The notes: generated from the letters alone by a model not told the origin. DNA of 64,000 nt from Sphingobium soli (GCF_020782245.1 NZ_JAJGNP010000015.1:1-64000), one strand, 5' to 3'. Shown: positions 53,499-62,685, numbered from the stretch's first letter. Translations and numbers: made by a program.

Positions 53499-54131
53499 AT
53501 GGAAATGTCAGAAACCGCGAATGCTTCCTTCAAGCGCCCGGTCTGGAATGCAGGGCGCGCTGTCGGTGCAAAGCGGGCCCTGAAGCCCAAGCAAATTTGG
53601 GAGATCCGCTTCTACCTCAATCAGCGCCGCCGCTTGCGGGACCGTGCCCTTTTCGACCTCGCTATCGACAGCAAGCTGCGCGGTTGCGACCTTGTTCGCA
53701 TGAAAATTGGCGATGTCGTCCGCGGAGGGCAGATCCGAACGCGGGCCATTGTCATGCAGCAGAAAACGGGTCGGCCTGTTCAATTCGAACTTCTCCCCGA
53801 TGCCCGGGCCAGCCTGCTGGCGTGGCTTGAGCGACGGGGCGGCACGGTCGATGATTATGTCTTTCCAAGCCGGGTTGATCACAATGGTCACCTCAGCACC
53901 CGGCAATATGCCAGGCTTGTCGATGAATGGGTGACCGGGGTTGGTTTGATGCGCAGCGAATATGGCACGCATTCGCTTCGCCGAACCAAGGCTTCGATCA
54001 TCTACCGGGCGACTGGCAATCTGCGCGCCGTTCAGATCTTGCTCGGCCACAGCAAGATCGAGAATACGGTCCGCTATCTTGGTATCGATGTGGAAGACGC
54101 GCTTGCTCTCGCCGAAAACACCGAGATCTGA
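53499..54131 (+). CDS. Short tyrosine recombinase / integrase, copy 2 (divergent)
   Basis: The 210 residues are clearly related to the product of 22833-23465 (WNAGRAVGAKRALKPKQIW, SKLRGCDLVRMKIGD, QQKTGRPVQFELL, GTHSLRRTKASIIYRATG, NTVRYLGIDVEDALALAE) but differ at many positions. Start at 53499 after GGAG. A hairpin ATGGCC-N6-GGCCAT (53469-53486) lies immediately before the ribosome site, the same design as copy 1. Its flanks do not match the 746-bp repeat. Confidence 0.9.
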   Translation: MEMSETANASFKRPVWNAGRAVGAKRALKPKQIWEIRFYLNQRRRLRDRALFDLAIDSKLRGCDLVRMKIGDVVRGGQIRTRAIVMQQKTGRPVQFELLPDARASLLAWLERRGGTVDDYVFPSRVDHNGHLSTRQYARLVDEWVTGVGLMRSEYGTHSLRRTKASIIYRATGNLRAVQILLGHSKIENTVRYLGIDVEDALALAENTEI

Positions 54132-54136
54132 ACCAT

Positions 54137-54165
54137 CGGCTCCCCGTTCCGCTGGCGGGGAGCCG
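54137..54165 (+). terminator. Hairpin downstream of recombinase copy 2
   Basis: Stem CGGCTCCCC / GGGGAGCCG with an 11-base loop begins six bases after the recombinase stop. No T run. Same position and similar sequence as the hairpins after the other copies. Confidence 0.55.
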
Positions 54166-54353
54166 ACTTTGGTAGGCCTGGGACGAAGTCGCCATTCCCG
54201 AGTTTTGGACTGAACGTCAGGTCTTGCCATGAGCCGACATTCAGCGTTTGCTGGCTTGCCCTCGCACAGCGGCTGCAACTGGGCCGGTAGCAGTCAGTCC
54301 GCTCTTGGCGGCAAGCAAGTCAGAAGCAGACATCAGCGGGCGATGCGTTCGCT

Positions 54354-55085
54354 TTATATCCGCCTACGGATGATTAAATCTGCGACGGGAATTTTTAGCG
54401 CGATTTCGGCCATTACGCCGGCAATCGACACAAGCTTCCGCTGCGGCAGCCGCTTTGCCGCGCCGTTTAGGCAAAGGCCCCCGACCGTCTCGCCGTGCAG
54501 CCGCAGGGGTATCGCAACGCAGTTAAGCCCGGACTGGTATTTACCCTCCTCGAAAGCGAAGCCGCGCTGGCGCGCCTGTTCCAGATCTTCGGTCAGGCTT
54601 GCGCGCCGTTCTAAGTTCGCCAAGGCTTGCGCAACACCGGGCATGAACGCGGCGATCAGCAGTCCGATAGCAGAACCGGACAAGGGCTCGCGGCGGCCCA
54701 GGCGGCTGTGAGCGGTCGGGTTGTTCGGCAATTCGATACCGTCGAGATAATAGAGTTCATCGCCGCTCGGCACGATCAGATAGGTTGATTCCTCGAACCG
54801 CCGTGCTGTCTCTTCCATCAAGGGCCGGAAATGCCGTCGCAGCGCGTCGTCGTCGCCCGCGATCCGGGCGAGGTTGAGAATACGGCCACCCAGCCGGTAG
54901 TCGGACCCGGTCGCGGGACGTCGCACATAGCCCAGCGCGATGAGCGTTGCGAGGATGTTATGAGCGGTCGACGACTGCACTCCGGCGGCGTTCGCAATTG
55001 CGCCAAGCGCCGCGGCGCCTTCCGCCTGCGCTAGGAATTCCAGCATCCGCATCGCGCGTTCGACCGACTGGATCGGCTTACTCAT
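54354..55085 (-). CDS. IclR-family transcription regulator
   Basis: The 243 residues have an N-terminal winged helix (QSVERAMRMLEFLAQAEGAAALGAIANAAGVQSSTAHNILATLIALGYV) and a C-terminal effector-binding domain (GLCLNGAAKRLP). It is divergent from the ABM-VOC gene by 130 bp, and probably regulates it. Confidence 0.9.
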   Translation of the reverse strand: MSKPIQSVERAMRMLEFLAQAEGAAALGAIANAAGVQSSTAHNILATLIALGYVRRPATGSDYRLGGRILNLARIAGDDDALRRHFRPLMEETARRFEESTYLIVPSGDELYYLDGIELPNNPTAHSRLGRREPLSGSAIGLLIAAFMPGVAQALANLERRASLTEDLEQARQRGFAFEEGKYQSGLNCVAIPLRLHGETVGGLCLNGAAKRLPQRKLVSIAGVMAEIALKIPVADLIIRRRI

Positions 55086-55214
55086 GAGGGGCCATTCTTG
55101 CCGAGTTTTTCAATCATGTTGAAGATATGGGCTTGGTGGCCGCCCATGGCCAGAGCGGCGGAACGCACGGTGCGAAATTCCATTATCGTGATATATGAAC
55201 AAGGAGATCAGCCA

Positions 55215-56048
55215 ATGCCACATATAGTGATGGCGCAGTGCACCGCGCTTCCCGGTCAGGAAGACGCGCTTCAGAGCCACATTGCAAACCTCGCTAACGC
55301 GGTTCGCAAGGAGGCCGGTAACGAAGGGTTCGAGGTGTATCAGCGGCCCGCAACCAAGCGCGGCTGGACGATGATCGAACGATATCGCGACCGGGAAGCC
55401 TTCGACACGCATCTCAATCAGCCGCACACCAAGTCGTTCAATAATGCGTTGAGAGAACTGGCCGAGGGCGGGGCGTCAGATGTCACCGAACTTGCACCGG
55501 TCTGCCGGCCGGACGACGCCGCCCCCGGCGTGCGCGGGATTGACCATGTCGGGATTACAGTCCCCGATCTAGACGCGGCGTCCGACTTCTTGTCCCGTGC
55601 GTTCGGTGCGCGAACGCTTTACGATGTGCTGCCCGCCGATGCGGACCCGATGCAGGGCGCTGAGGTGGAGCATCAGCTCGGAATTTCCGCAGGGGCGCGG
55701 ATCGAACATATGCGGCTCATGCGAATTGGCGCATCTGCGAATATCGAAATGTTTCGCATCGCCAATGCCGATCAGGCAGACGCCGCCGGGCTAGTCGATT
55801 ACGGACTGCAGCACATCGCGCTCTATGTCGACGACATGGACGCTGCCGCAAAGCGACTGACAGAGGCGGGCGGCACCCTGCTGTCCGATCCGCATCCGCT
55901 GGCAGGCGTCGAGGACGGCGAACGCAATTCCGGCGTCTATACCCGAGCGCCATGGGGGGCCTTGATCGAGCTCATCTCCAGTCCCGACGGGGTCGATTAC
56001 CCCGCCGATTGTCCGATGCCTCGCTGGAAACCCCAGCCCAACATCTAG
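55215..56048 (+). CDS. ABM-VOC two-domain protein (monooxygenase-like plus glyoxalase-fold)
   Basis: The start at 55215 (MPHIVMAQCTAL) follows AAGGAG. Residues 1-100 form an antibiotic-biosynthesis-monooxygenase-like dimeric barrel (HLNQPHTKSFNNALREL). Residues 110-277 form a vicinal-oxygen-chelate domain (IDHVGITVPDLDAASDFLSRAFGA, VDYGLQHIALYVDDMDAAAKRL). The fusion is uncommon. The substrate is unknown; IclR control suggests an aromatic or related carbon source. Confidence 0.82.
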   Translation: MPHIVMAQCTALPGQEDALQSHIANLANAVRKEAGNEGFEVYQRPATKRGWTMIERYRDREAFDTHLNQPHTKSFNNALRELAEGGASDVTELAPVCRPDDAAPGVRGIDHVGITVPDLDAASDFLSRAFGARTLYDVLPADADPMQGAEVEHQLGISAGARIEHMRLMRIGASANIEMFRIANADQADAAGLVDYGLQHIALYVDDMDAAAKRLTEAGGTLLSDPHPLAGVEDGERNSGVYTRAPWGALIELISSPDGVDYPADCPMPRWKPQPNI

Positions 56049-56080
56049 CGCCGATTGCCCAATCTCAAGGAGACATAACA

Positions 56081-56440
56081 ATGATCAAGATGACCATGTT
56101 CCTGAAACGCAAGGCAGGCATGAGCCACGAGGATTTCGTGAAGCACCATATCGAGGTGCACGGGCCCAAGTTTCGGTCCATTCCAGAAGCGGAGGCGCAT
56201 TGCCTGCGCTATATCCAGACGCATCCCTCACCTTTGGAAACCGATGCTGCGGAGAATGCCGATTTCGACGGCACTGCAGAGCTCTGGTTCGATAACGAGC
56301 GGGGCATGGATGCGGTGCTGACTTCCGACACCTACAAAAAGGTCGTCTTTCCGGACGAGAAAACCTTTCTCGACCACGACAATACGCTGATCTTGGTCGG
56401 CGAGCAGGTCGAAATCATCGGCGATTATCGTGAGGGTTGA
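56081..56440 (+). CDS. EthD-domain protein
   Basis: The 119 residues follow the EthD fold (MFLKRKAGMSHEDFVKHHIEVHGPKFRSI ... GDYREG), with AAGGAGACATAAC before ATG. EthD proteins are small dimeric barrel proteins in ether and steroid or aromatic breakdown. It lies 32 bp after the ABM-VOC gene, so they form an operon. Confidence 0.87.
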   Translation: MIKMTMFLKRKAGMSHEDFVKHHIEVHGPKFRSIPEAEAHCLRYIQTHPSPLETDAAENADFDGTAELWFDNERGMDAVLTSDTYKKVVFPDEKTFLDHDNTLILVGEQVEIIGDYREG

Positions 56441-56595
56441 TTTCATCGTTCTCGTGTGTGCTTAAACTCGGCCGATCGGACTATCCCGATTCATCGGTTC
56501 TGCGCGGAAGGTTGTCGTTCGGCTGAGTGGCTATGCGCGGCCTTCCGCGTTTTCTCGTAGGTGATGTAAGCGTTTCTTCGCTTGAGAGAATGATG

Positions 56596-57468
56596 TCAGC
56601 GAAACTGATAGATCCTTCGCATTAGGTGAAGGACCAAGGCCGCAAGCCAGATCGCCAAGGTGAAATGCAGCAGGTTGACTTTGGCCGACCACCCCCCATC
56701 CCACAGCTGCGCGCTGAAGGCGATGGCGCCGAGAGCGTTGATCACCCCGTGCATCCACACCGCCGCAAGCGTGCTGCGCCGCGCCAGCAGCCAGACCCGA
56801 GTCATCAGCAGCGACAGGCCTATGACCGTCACCGTATAGGCGGGCAGGTAGAAGCCGAAACTGAGGCCGCCGCGCCATTCGGGCAGGATCGCCATGATCG
56901 GCAGATGCCAGAGCGACCAGATTGCCCCGAGCAGGAGCGAGGCCGGCACTTCGCCGAGGCGGTCAAGCAGGCGCGGGAGCAGATAGCCGCGCCAACCGCC
57001 TTCCTCGCCGAGCGGACCCGCGCCGAGCACGGCGGTGACCACGCCGTTGAAGATTACCGCCGGGAACAGGGTAAGATACGATAGCACCGGCGGCACGCCG
57101 TCCATCGGCACCGGCGTGTAGCCGAGCGCCGCGGTCAGGCCAAGCACCGCGAGCGGTAGCGGCAGGGCGATGGCCGCGATCCCTGCCCAGCCCATGCGCC
57201 AGCGCAGGAATCCGGCCGCCCATTCGCGCAGCCGCCCCTCGCGCGCGCTCAGCACCGCTCCCGCCAGACCCGGACCGAAGGAGCCGACATAGACCGCGAA
57301 CAGCATCGGCGTGGCGGTGAGCGAATCCGGTCGTCCGGTCGCGGACCAGATGCCAAGCCAGACGAGCCAGCTGAAGCCGAAAGCGAGCGCGAGGAAGGTC
57401 GCGACACGGGTCGCCCAGGCGGCGGAATGCGGGCACGCGGACGCAGCCCCGGACACGAGGGAACTCAT
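56596..57468 (-). CDS. CPBP-family intramembrane metalloprotease-like protein
   Basis: The 290 residues contain several membrane helices and the CPBP motif EExxxR (GEEGGWRGYL) at about residue 155, then HLPIMAI and later HGVINALG. Proteases or immunity proteins of this family act in the membrane. The ATG has AAAGGATTG before it and a PadR-type operator just upstream. Confidence 0.85.
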   Translation of the reverse strand: MSSLVSGAASACPHSAAWATRVATFLALAFGFSWLVWLGIWSATGRPDSLTATPMLFAVYVGSFGPGLAGAVLSAREGRLREWAAGFLRWRMGWAGIAAIALPLPLAVLGLTAALGYTPVPMDGVPPVLSYLTLFPAVIFNGVVTAVLGAGPLGEEGGWRGYLLPRLLDRLGEVPASLLLGAIWSLWHLPIMAILPEWRGGLSFGFYLPAYTVTVIGLSLLMTRVWLLARRSTLAAVWMHGVINALGAIAFSAQLWDGGWSAKVNLLHFTLAIWLAALVLHLMRRIYQFR

Positions 57469-57479
57469 GGCAATCCTTT

Positions 57480-57497
57480 CTTGTATTACAAGGTAAT
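57480..57497 (-). promoter_or_regulatory. PadR-type operator upstream of the CPBP gene
   Basis: CTTGTATTACAAG (57480-57492) is a perfect palindrome; with its flank, TACAAGGTAAT (57487-57497) matches the inverse of 58481-58491 next to the PadR start. It sits between the HAAS-like stop and the CPBP start codon. Confidence 0.6.
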
Positions 57498-57520
57498 AAA
57501 GTAAATTTTTGCACCGGACC

Positions 57521-58114
57521 CTACGTGGGGCGCAGGCTGCGCCGTAGCCACCGGGTCAGCAGGACGTAGAGCAACACGCAGATGGCTAGCGTCAGCGGCA
57601 CCGACCACAGGCCGAGCAGGTCCTGGCCGCCGGAAGCGGACACGATCCCGAAGGTCAGCGAGCCGTCCGCCCCGCGGATCAGGCCGACATTGTCGCCAAA
57701 AAAGGGTTTCAGCACGGTCATGGCGGCAAAAATTGCGAGCAGCAGATAGCCCAGCCCGAACAGACCGGCGCGCAGGGCGCGGCCCGAGCCGGAGCGGATC
57801 GCGTGATAGAGCCCGCGCGAGATGAGGGGCGCGGAATAGCGTGCGGTGCCGCGCGCGATCAGCTCGTTGGCGAGCATTGGGCGCAGGAAATCGCCCGGGC
57901 GGCCGAGCCGGTCGATGGCGCGCTGCAACCGCTCCGCCTCCGCGCCCTGCGTTTCGCTGGCGAAACTGTCCGCCAGATGCATCCGCAGATCCTCCGCCAG
58001 CTCCGCCGCATCGGGCCCGATCAGCGCGACCATCCGGTCGATCTCGGCAACATAGCCAGCCCACAGGTTGCGAGCCTCTGCCTGGGTGAACGCGGGCGTG
58101 TAAGCGGGGTTCAT
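57521..58114 (-). CDS. HAAS-like membrane protein partner of PadR
   Basis: The 197 residues have an N-terminal helical region of about 95 residues (YVAEIDRMVALIGPDAAELAEDLRMHLADSF) resembling the HAAS signalling domain (DUF1700-like), then two or three membrane helices. Such proteins regularly accompany PadR regulators. Its start overlaps the PadR stop (ATGA). Confidence 0.75.
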   Translation of the reverse strand: MNPAYTPAFTQAEARNLWAGYVAEIDRMVALIGPDAAELAEDLRMHLADSFASETQGAEAERLQRAIDRLGRPGDFLRPMLANELIARGTARYSAPLISRGLYHAIRSGSGRALRAGLFGLGYLLLAIFAAMTVLKPFFGDNVGLIRGADGSLTFGIVSASGGQDLLGLWSVPLTLAICVLLYVLLTRWLRRSLRPT

Positions 58115-58479
58115 CGATCAATCTCCGGTGCGGTCAGCGCATCAACCGAGGCGACCAACTTCGTCCAGCCCGCGGTCATCGCGTCGAGCATGCGGCGGCC
58201 ATGCGGCGTGACCGAATAATATTTGCGCGGTGCCCCGCCATCGCCCTGCGCCAGACGCGACTTGATAAGATCGTCCTTCGCAAGCCGTAGTAGCAGTGGA
58301 TAGATCGTCCCTTCCGACAGTTCGAGCGAGGAGCGCTTGGCAATTCCGGAGATCAGCTCGAAACCGTATTTTTCCCGCTCACGCAAAGCCAGCAGGATGA
58401 CCAGTTCGAGCACGCCCTTACGGAGCTGGGTTTCCCAGCGCGCCACCGAATCATCCAACCGAGACTGTTCCTGCGTCAT
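58111..58479 (-). CDS. PadR-family transcription regulator
   Basis: The 122 residues fit the PadR winged helix (LRKGVLELVILLALREREKYGFELISGI ... LSEGTIYPLLLRLAKDDLIKSR). It should repress its own operon via the ATTACCTTGTA site overlapping the leader (58481-58491) and the CPBP gene via the palindrome at 57480. Confidence 0.92.
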   Translation of the reverse strand: MTQEQSRLDDSVARWETQLRKGVLELVILLALREREKYGFELISGIAKRSSLELSEGTIYPLLLRLAKDDLIKSRLAQGDGGAPRKYYSVTPHGRRMLDAMTAGWTKLVASVDALTAPEIDR

Positions 58480-58480
58480 G

Positions 58481-58491
58481 ATTACCTTGTA
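58481..58491 (-). promoter_or_regulatory. PadR-type half operator at its own gene start
   Basis: ATTACCTTGTA is the exact reverse complement of TACAAGGTAAT at 57487-57497. It lies directly before the PadR ATG (58479), so binding would block its translation start region and transcription. Confidence 0.55.
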
Positions 58492-58542
58492 TAACCATTA
58501 TATTTGCATTGCAAGGATATTGGTTATTCCCCCGATGCGCAT

Positions 58543-59832
58543 TCAACGGGAAAGGATTTCGCCCTGTTTGATAGCAAGCCGGGGCTCTCGCAAGATCGTC
58601 AGATCTTTGGAAGGATCGCCGTCATAGGCAATCAGACTGGCTTCTGCTCCTTCCGCAAAACTGCCGATCAGTCGATCTGGAAACAAGGCGCGCGGCGTTG
58701 CCGAGGTGGTAAGGGCAAGCACTTCTTCGGAAGTGAAGACATTTGTCGCATGGAGCGCCTCGACCTCGTCAATCACAGAACCATCGAAGAGATCGCTCCC
58801 CGCAAGCATTGGGACGCCCGCCGCCTTCAGACGCGTTAAGTTGTCGCGAATTACTGCCAGAAGTTCGGCCCGATCTTCGGGATGAGCAGCCAAGTAGTAA
58901 CGTGTGACCGCAACAGTCGGAATGATTTTCGTACCGCGCCGCTTCATCTCGGCAATGGTGGATTCCGACAGACGCAGGTCGGTGGCCGTCAGTCCCTTCG
59001 GAATGCGCGTGTTGAGGTGTGCGACGATGTCTACACCAGAAGCAACGACGCGATCGATGTCGTCGGCACTGTCAACATGCGCGGCAACACGGGCTCCGAT
59101 TGCATGTGCGCGCCGAACAACTTCGGGAAGCAAAGCCGTGCTCATCCCTCGGAAACCGTAGCTCGACCGATCCTTCCGCTGCTCCGCCGCATGGGCATCG
59201 TCGACAACAATCACCTTGATGAGTTCAGGCCTGGTTTCGGCAATCTTCGACCATTTGGCGTCGAGATCGCCAAGGCTGTCGATCGCCCAGAAGGACTTGT
59301 CGATATAGTCTTTTGGATCGTCTGGCATGCCCGCCTGCTTGGCACCTGCCAGCGCCAGCCCGAGAGGGTGCCCGTCCGAACTCGAGAGGGTCGCCTCTGC
59401 CCACAGGACATCAACTCTGCCCGGCCCGCCCAGCACGCCGCGATAACCAGCGATTTCTTCTGCATTCGCCGCCAATTGCGCCGAATAGAATATTCCGCGG
59501 CGCAGATAATCGTCGGCAAAGGTAGCTGCCGTCCAAGCATTCTGAAGATTGTGGTTATGGGCATCGGCGAGTGGCGGGAGGACGTATCGGCCGTCGAGAT
59601 AAATTCGCACGTCGATTCTGGGCGGGGGGGTCCGCGTGAGCTTTCCATCGATGCTATACCAATGGTCTTCGACGAAGCGCTGGCCGTCGAACCACTTGCC
59701 ACCTTCCAGCGAGAGAGCGGGTTTTGGGAAAGCCGCCGCGATCCGGGGGGGGCCGGCAATTTCGCCTTCGTTCGCAGCGAGCGGGGCAGAGGCGAGCAAG
59801 AGGGCAAGGCATGGGACAGCAAAACGGATCAT
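58543..59832 (-). CDS. Secreted amidohydrolase-family protein
   Basis: The start at 59832 (MIRFAVPCLALLLA) follows AAGGAGCTGTC, with a signal peptide. The 429 residues have the TIM-barrel metal motif HNH (ADAHNHNLQN) and later His/Asp ligands (VAAHVDSADD, VAHLNTR, AGSDLFDGSV). It is a periplasmic hydrolase of the prolidase/imidazolonepropionase-like group; substrate unknown. The LytTR two-component genes upstream may regulate it. Confidence 0.85.
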   Translation of the reverse strand: MIRFAVPCLALLLASAPLAANEGEIAGPPRIAAAFPKPALSLEGGKWFDGQRFVEDHWYSIDGKLTRTPPPRIDVRIYLDGRYVLPPLADAHNHNLQNAWTAATFADDYLRRGIFYSAQLAANAEEIAGYRGVLGGPGRVDVLWAEATLSSSDGHPLGLALAGAKQAGMPDDPKDYIDKSFWAIDSLGDLDAKWSKIAETRPELIKVIVVDDAHAAEQRKDRSSYGFRGMSTALLPEVVRRAHAIGARVAAHVDSADDIDRVVASGVDIVAHLNTRIPKGLTATDLRLSESTIAEMKRRGTKIIPTVAVTRYYLAAHPEDRAELLAVIRDNLTRLKAAGVPMLAGSDLFDGSVIDEVEALHATNVFTSEEVLALTTSATPRALFPDRLIGSFAEGAEASLIAYDGDPSKDLTILREPRLAIKQGEILSR

Positions 59833-59926
59833 GACAGCTCCTTGGTCGGGTTGCCGGTCGCTACTATGCTGGCGCATGCCTGCCAGTTTCCCTGGCGTGA
59901 AGCGAGGCTGCGGCGGCGCAAGGCGG

Positions 59927-60631
59927 TCAGCGTGTGCCCAGCGCTTTTTCGAGTTCGCCCCTGAAAGAACGGCTGAAGCGAACCCGCTTGCCGCCGGCAA
60001 GTTCCAGTTCGCCATCGCCATTGCGCCGGGTTTCCATCGCCGTGACGAGGCTGGTGCGCACTACGACGGAGCGATGGACTCGCACGAAACCAGGACCAAG
60101 TTGCGCGAGAAGCGCTGCGACAGGCTGTCGAACAAGATGCACTTCCCCTGCGGCATGAATGCACTGGTAGTGGCCCGCACTCTCTACTGCCGCGATCAAT
60201 TCTGTCGCAATGTAGCGTGTCGAGGACCCGTCTCTGATCTCGATGGGCGGGGGCGGCGCGCCATGTCTCGCCTGACGAACGCGTCTCAGAGCCCGCCCGA
60301 GATCGGATGATGCAATCGGCTTGAGGAGATAGTCGAATGCGCCCTGTCGGAAGGCGTCGACAGCCGCAGTCGGGTCGGCAGTGAGGTAGACCAGCGCTGG
60401 CCCGTGACCGCGCCGGACCAGTTCGCTGCCAAGCGCGACGCCGGTGCCGTCGGGCAGACAGACATCGAGGAATACGACGTCGAAAGCCATTGCTGTTACA
60501 ATTTTTCTAGCTTCAGCCAGACTCCTCACTTCAACGACTTGACCGATATCGTCATGGTTTTTCATCAACCGAAGCAGGGCTGCGCTCGCCAGCAGATTGT
60601 CCTCGACAACCAGCACAGACAGGTCAGCCAT
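59927..60631 (-). CDS. LytTR response regulator
   Basis: The start at 60631 (MADLSVLVVEDN) follows GAGGTGCCAC. A receiver domain with phospho-acceptor Asp (VVFLDVCLPDG) and Lys (YLLKP) is joined to a LytTR DNA-binding domain (GPGFVRVHRSVVVR). It overlaps the kinase stop by 8 bp, so it forms a pair with it. Confidence 0.92.
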   Translation of the reverse strand: MADLSVLVVEDNLLASAALLRLMKNHDDIGQVVEVRSLAEARKIVTAMAFDVVFLDVCLPDGTGVALGSELVRRGHGPALVYLTADPTAAVDAFRQGAFDYLLKPIASSDLGRALRRVRQARHGAPPPPIEIRDGSSTRYIATELIAAVESAGHYQCIHAAGEVHLVRQPVAALLAQLGPGFVRVHRSVVVRTSLVTAMETRRNGDGELELAGGKRVRFSRSFRGELEKALGTR

Positions 60632-61682
60632 GTGGCACCTCGAGAATGACGGCAAACTGATCACCGTTAGGCGCTGCAGTCAGGCAGCCCTTATCTCCAT
60701 AAAGGATCGCGAGGCGCTGCCTGACTTGGTCCAGACCGGTGCCAAGCCCCCGCGAAGCGCGTGAATCGCGAAGGATAGGATTCGATATGTGAATTTGTAG
60801 CGCGCCGAAAATATCTGTCACCGTCAGTTCGATCTGCCGCGTGCCGTCGGGCAGCGGTGCGCCGTGCGTCAGTGCGTTCTCGATAAGCGGAACAAGGATG
60901 CGTGTTGGCACTTGCTGCTGCCACAGTCCGTCGCCAACCTCGCGTCTGTAAACCAGCTTTCCATGCAGTTCACGATACAGCGTCACGTGCTCGTCGACAG
61001 CGCCCAGTTCGTCAGCCAGCGTGTGCATTTCCTCTTCCGCTGACAGGCCACTGCGCAGGACGTCGGCCAGCGCCAACAACGCCGCCTCCGCGCGTTCGGC
61101 AGACACGTGCGCCATCTGGGCGATCGATCCCAGCGCGTTCATAAGGAAGTGGGGACTGAGCTCTGCCCTCAGCGCGCGCAGCTCTGCCCGAGCTGAGCGA
61201 ACTTCCTGGTTTCGCGCCCTGTTCGCCCATACAAGGGTCTGACCAATGGCGATGACGGCCACATAGGTTGGTAACGCGAACAGAGATGTGACCAGCACAC
61301 GTCTGAGTGCTTCCGATGGCGCCTGCGGCTCACCGAACACTGCGGGCAGGGCTACTGCTCCCAGACCCTCGATCAACGGTAAGAAGCCCGCAAGGGAGGG
61401 GACAAGGCCTATCCCGATCAGCAGCAAGGCAGCGATGGATCGTGCATTGTTCCCTTCTCCGAGAGGATATCTGCGGCACACTGCGAAGAGGGTCGGCGTT
61501 GTCAGAGCCCACGGCAGGAACGTCGCGAAGCAAAGGACGATCGCGCTGGCGAAAGCCCGGAACGACGGATCCGGGCTCGCTGCTAGCGCGGCAGCCGGTC
61601 CCCATGCGATCGCAATGCATGACCATGCAAAGGCAATCCATATCCACAAAATTCGGTATGTGGGGCTGGTCGACGATTCCAT
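60624..61682 (-). CDS. LytS/AlgZ-like sensor histidine kinase
   Basis: The 352 residues (start 61682; the frame continues upstream without a good start) have four predicted membrane helices, the His-kinase box LSPHFLMNALGSIAQ and an ATP site with LVPLIENALTHG. It has no periplasmic sensor domain, as usual for LytS/AlgZ types. It pairs with the LytTR regulator. Confidence 0.87.
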   Translation of the reverse strand: MESSTSPTYRILWIWIAFAWSCIAIAWGPAAALAASPDPSFRAFASAIVLCFATFLPWALTTPTLFAVCRRYPLGEGNNARSIAALLLIGIGLVPSLAGFLPLIEGLGAVALPAVFGEPQAPSEALRRVLVTSLFALPTYVAVIAIGQTLVWANRARNQEVRSARAELRALRAELSPHFLMNALGSIAQMAHVSAERAEAALLALADVLRSGLSAEEEMHTLADELGAVDEHVTLYRELHGKLVYRREVGDGLWQQQVPTRILVPLIENALTHGAPLPDGTRQIELTVTDIFGALQIHISNPILRDSRASRGLGTGLDQVRQRLAILYGDKGCLTAAPNGDQFAVILEVPHG

Positions 61683-62024
61683 GCGCGGCGAATAGGCTGA
61701 GCGGCGCTCCGACGACAATAGTGGAACGTTTACTTGTTCAAGCTGATCAAGGTTCACGGTGTCCACCGTGGTGCACGATCTCAGCCCAAAGTGGGTGGGA
61801 TCAACCTGTGAAATGGCAGCTTTTGGGGCGATGCGCTCAAACTTCGAACGACCGGAGTTAGGGCGCATAGCCGACCGGGTGGCATGCGCGACCCGAATGG
61901 CAGGTTTCAGAGAGAGCCGCCACTCGCATCAACGACACTGAATGTCTTGAGTTGGTCGTCACCTGCCGGAAAAGCAGACCGTCAGCACCTGGGAAACTAA
62001 AAATGGATGCTGAGCGTCCGGCAT

Positions 62025-62685
62025 GGGTCGTCCCTCCTTTGAAGCGTTATACCTATGGCCGTCAGGGCCACAGGAGAAGTGTCATGGGATTATCAGAATT
62101 TGATCCCGCTGCTCGCGAGCGGGTGTCTTGAAACGCTGGACGTAAGGTCGGCGCGAAGCGAGCGCTCAAGCCCCGGCAGATATGGGCGATCCGGTGAAGA
62201 TCAGGATCAGCGACATAATTTGTGATCGGAAAATTCGAACACGGGCCACCGTTGTACAGCAAAAGACCGGCAGACCGGTTCAGTTTGAACTGATGACCGA
62301 TGCTCGCGCCAGCCTGGTCAAGTGGCTGGAACTGCGAGGTGGATCGTTGGAGGAATTCGCATTTCCCAGCCGTACCGATCACGCAGCCCATATCAGCACG
62401 AGGCAATATGCTCGCCTCGTCGACGAATGGGTAACAGGAGTTGGTTTGCCCAGCGAAGACTATGGGACTCACTCTCTGCGCCGAACCAAGGCATCGATCA
62501 TTTACAAGGCGACCGGCAATCTCCGTGCAGTCCAGATTTTGCTTGGGCACACTAAGATCGAGAGCACGGTCCGGTATCTTGGAGTTGACGTGGAGGACGC
62601 CTTGACGTTGGCCGAAGGCACCGAAATTTGAGGTCTGCTGGCTCCTTGCCAGTGTGAGGAGCCAGAACCTTAGCGTAGCGGCTAC
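62025..62685 (+). repeat. Direct repeat, decayed copy (661 bp)
   Basis: Near-identical to 22774-23519 in the same orientation, except for an 85-bp deletion (between two GCGAT repeats, at 22935 and 23020 in copy 1) and a few substitutions. The length difference (746 minus 661) equals the deletion exactly. Confidence 0.9.
62084..62631 (+). pseudogene. Tyrosine recombinase, copy 3 (inactive)
   Basis: Compared with copy 1, the Trp codon TGG (in SWNAG) is TGA, and an 85-bp deletion removes the region of the first catalytic Arg and shifts the frame. The C-terminal part from about 62182 (HSLRRTK, GHTKIESTVRYLG) is open and almost unchanged. The stop is at 62629. It cannot make a working recombinase. 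Confidence 0.92.

Noticed and set aside
58882..59964. Open frame of 360 codons on the plus strand
   Set aside because: It is antisense to the amidohydrolase, which has metal-site motifs and a signal peptide.
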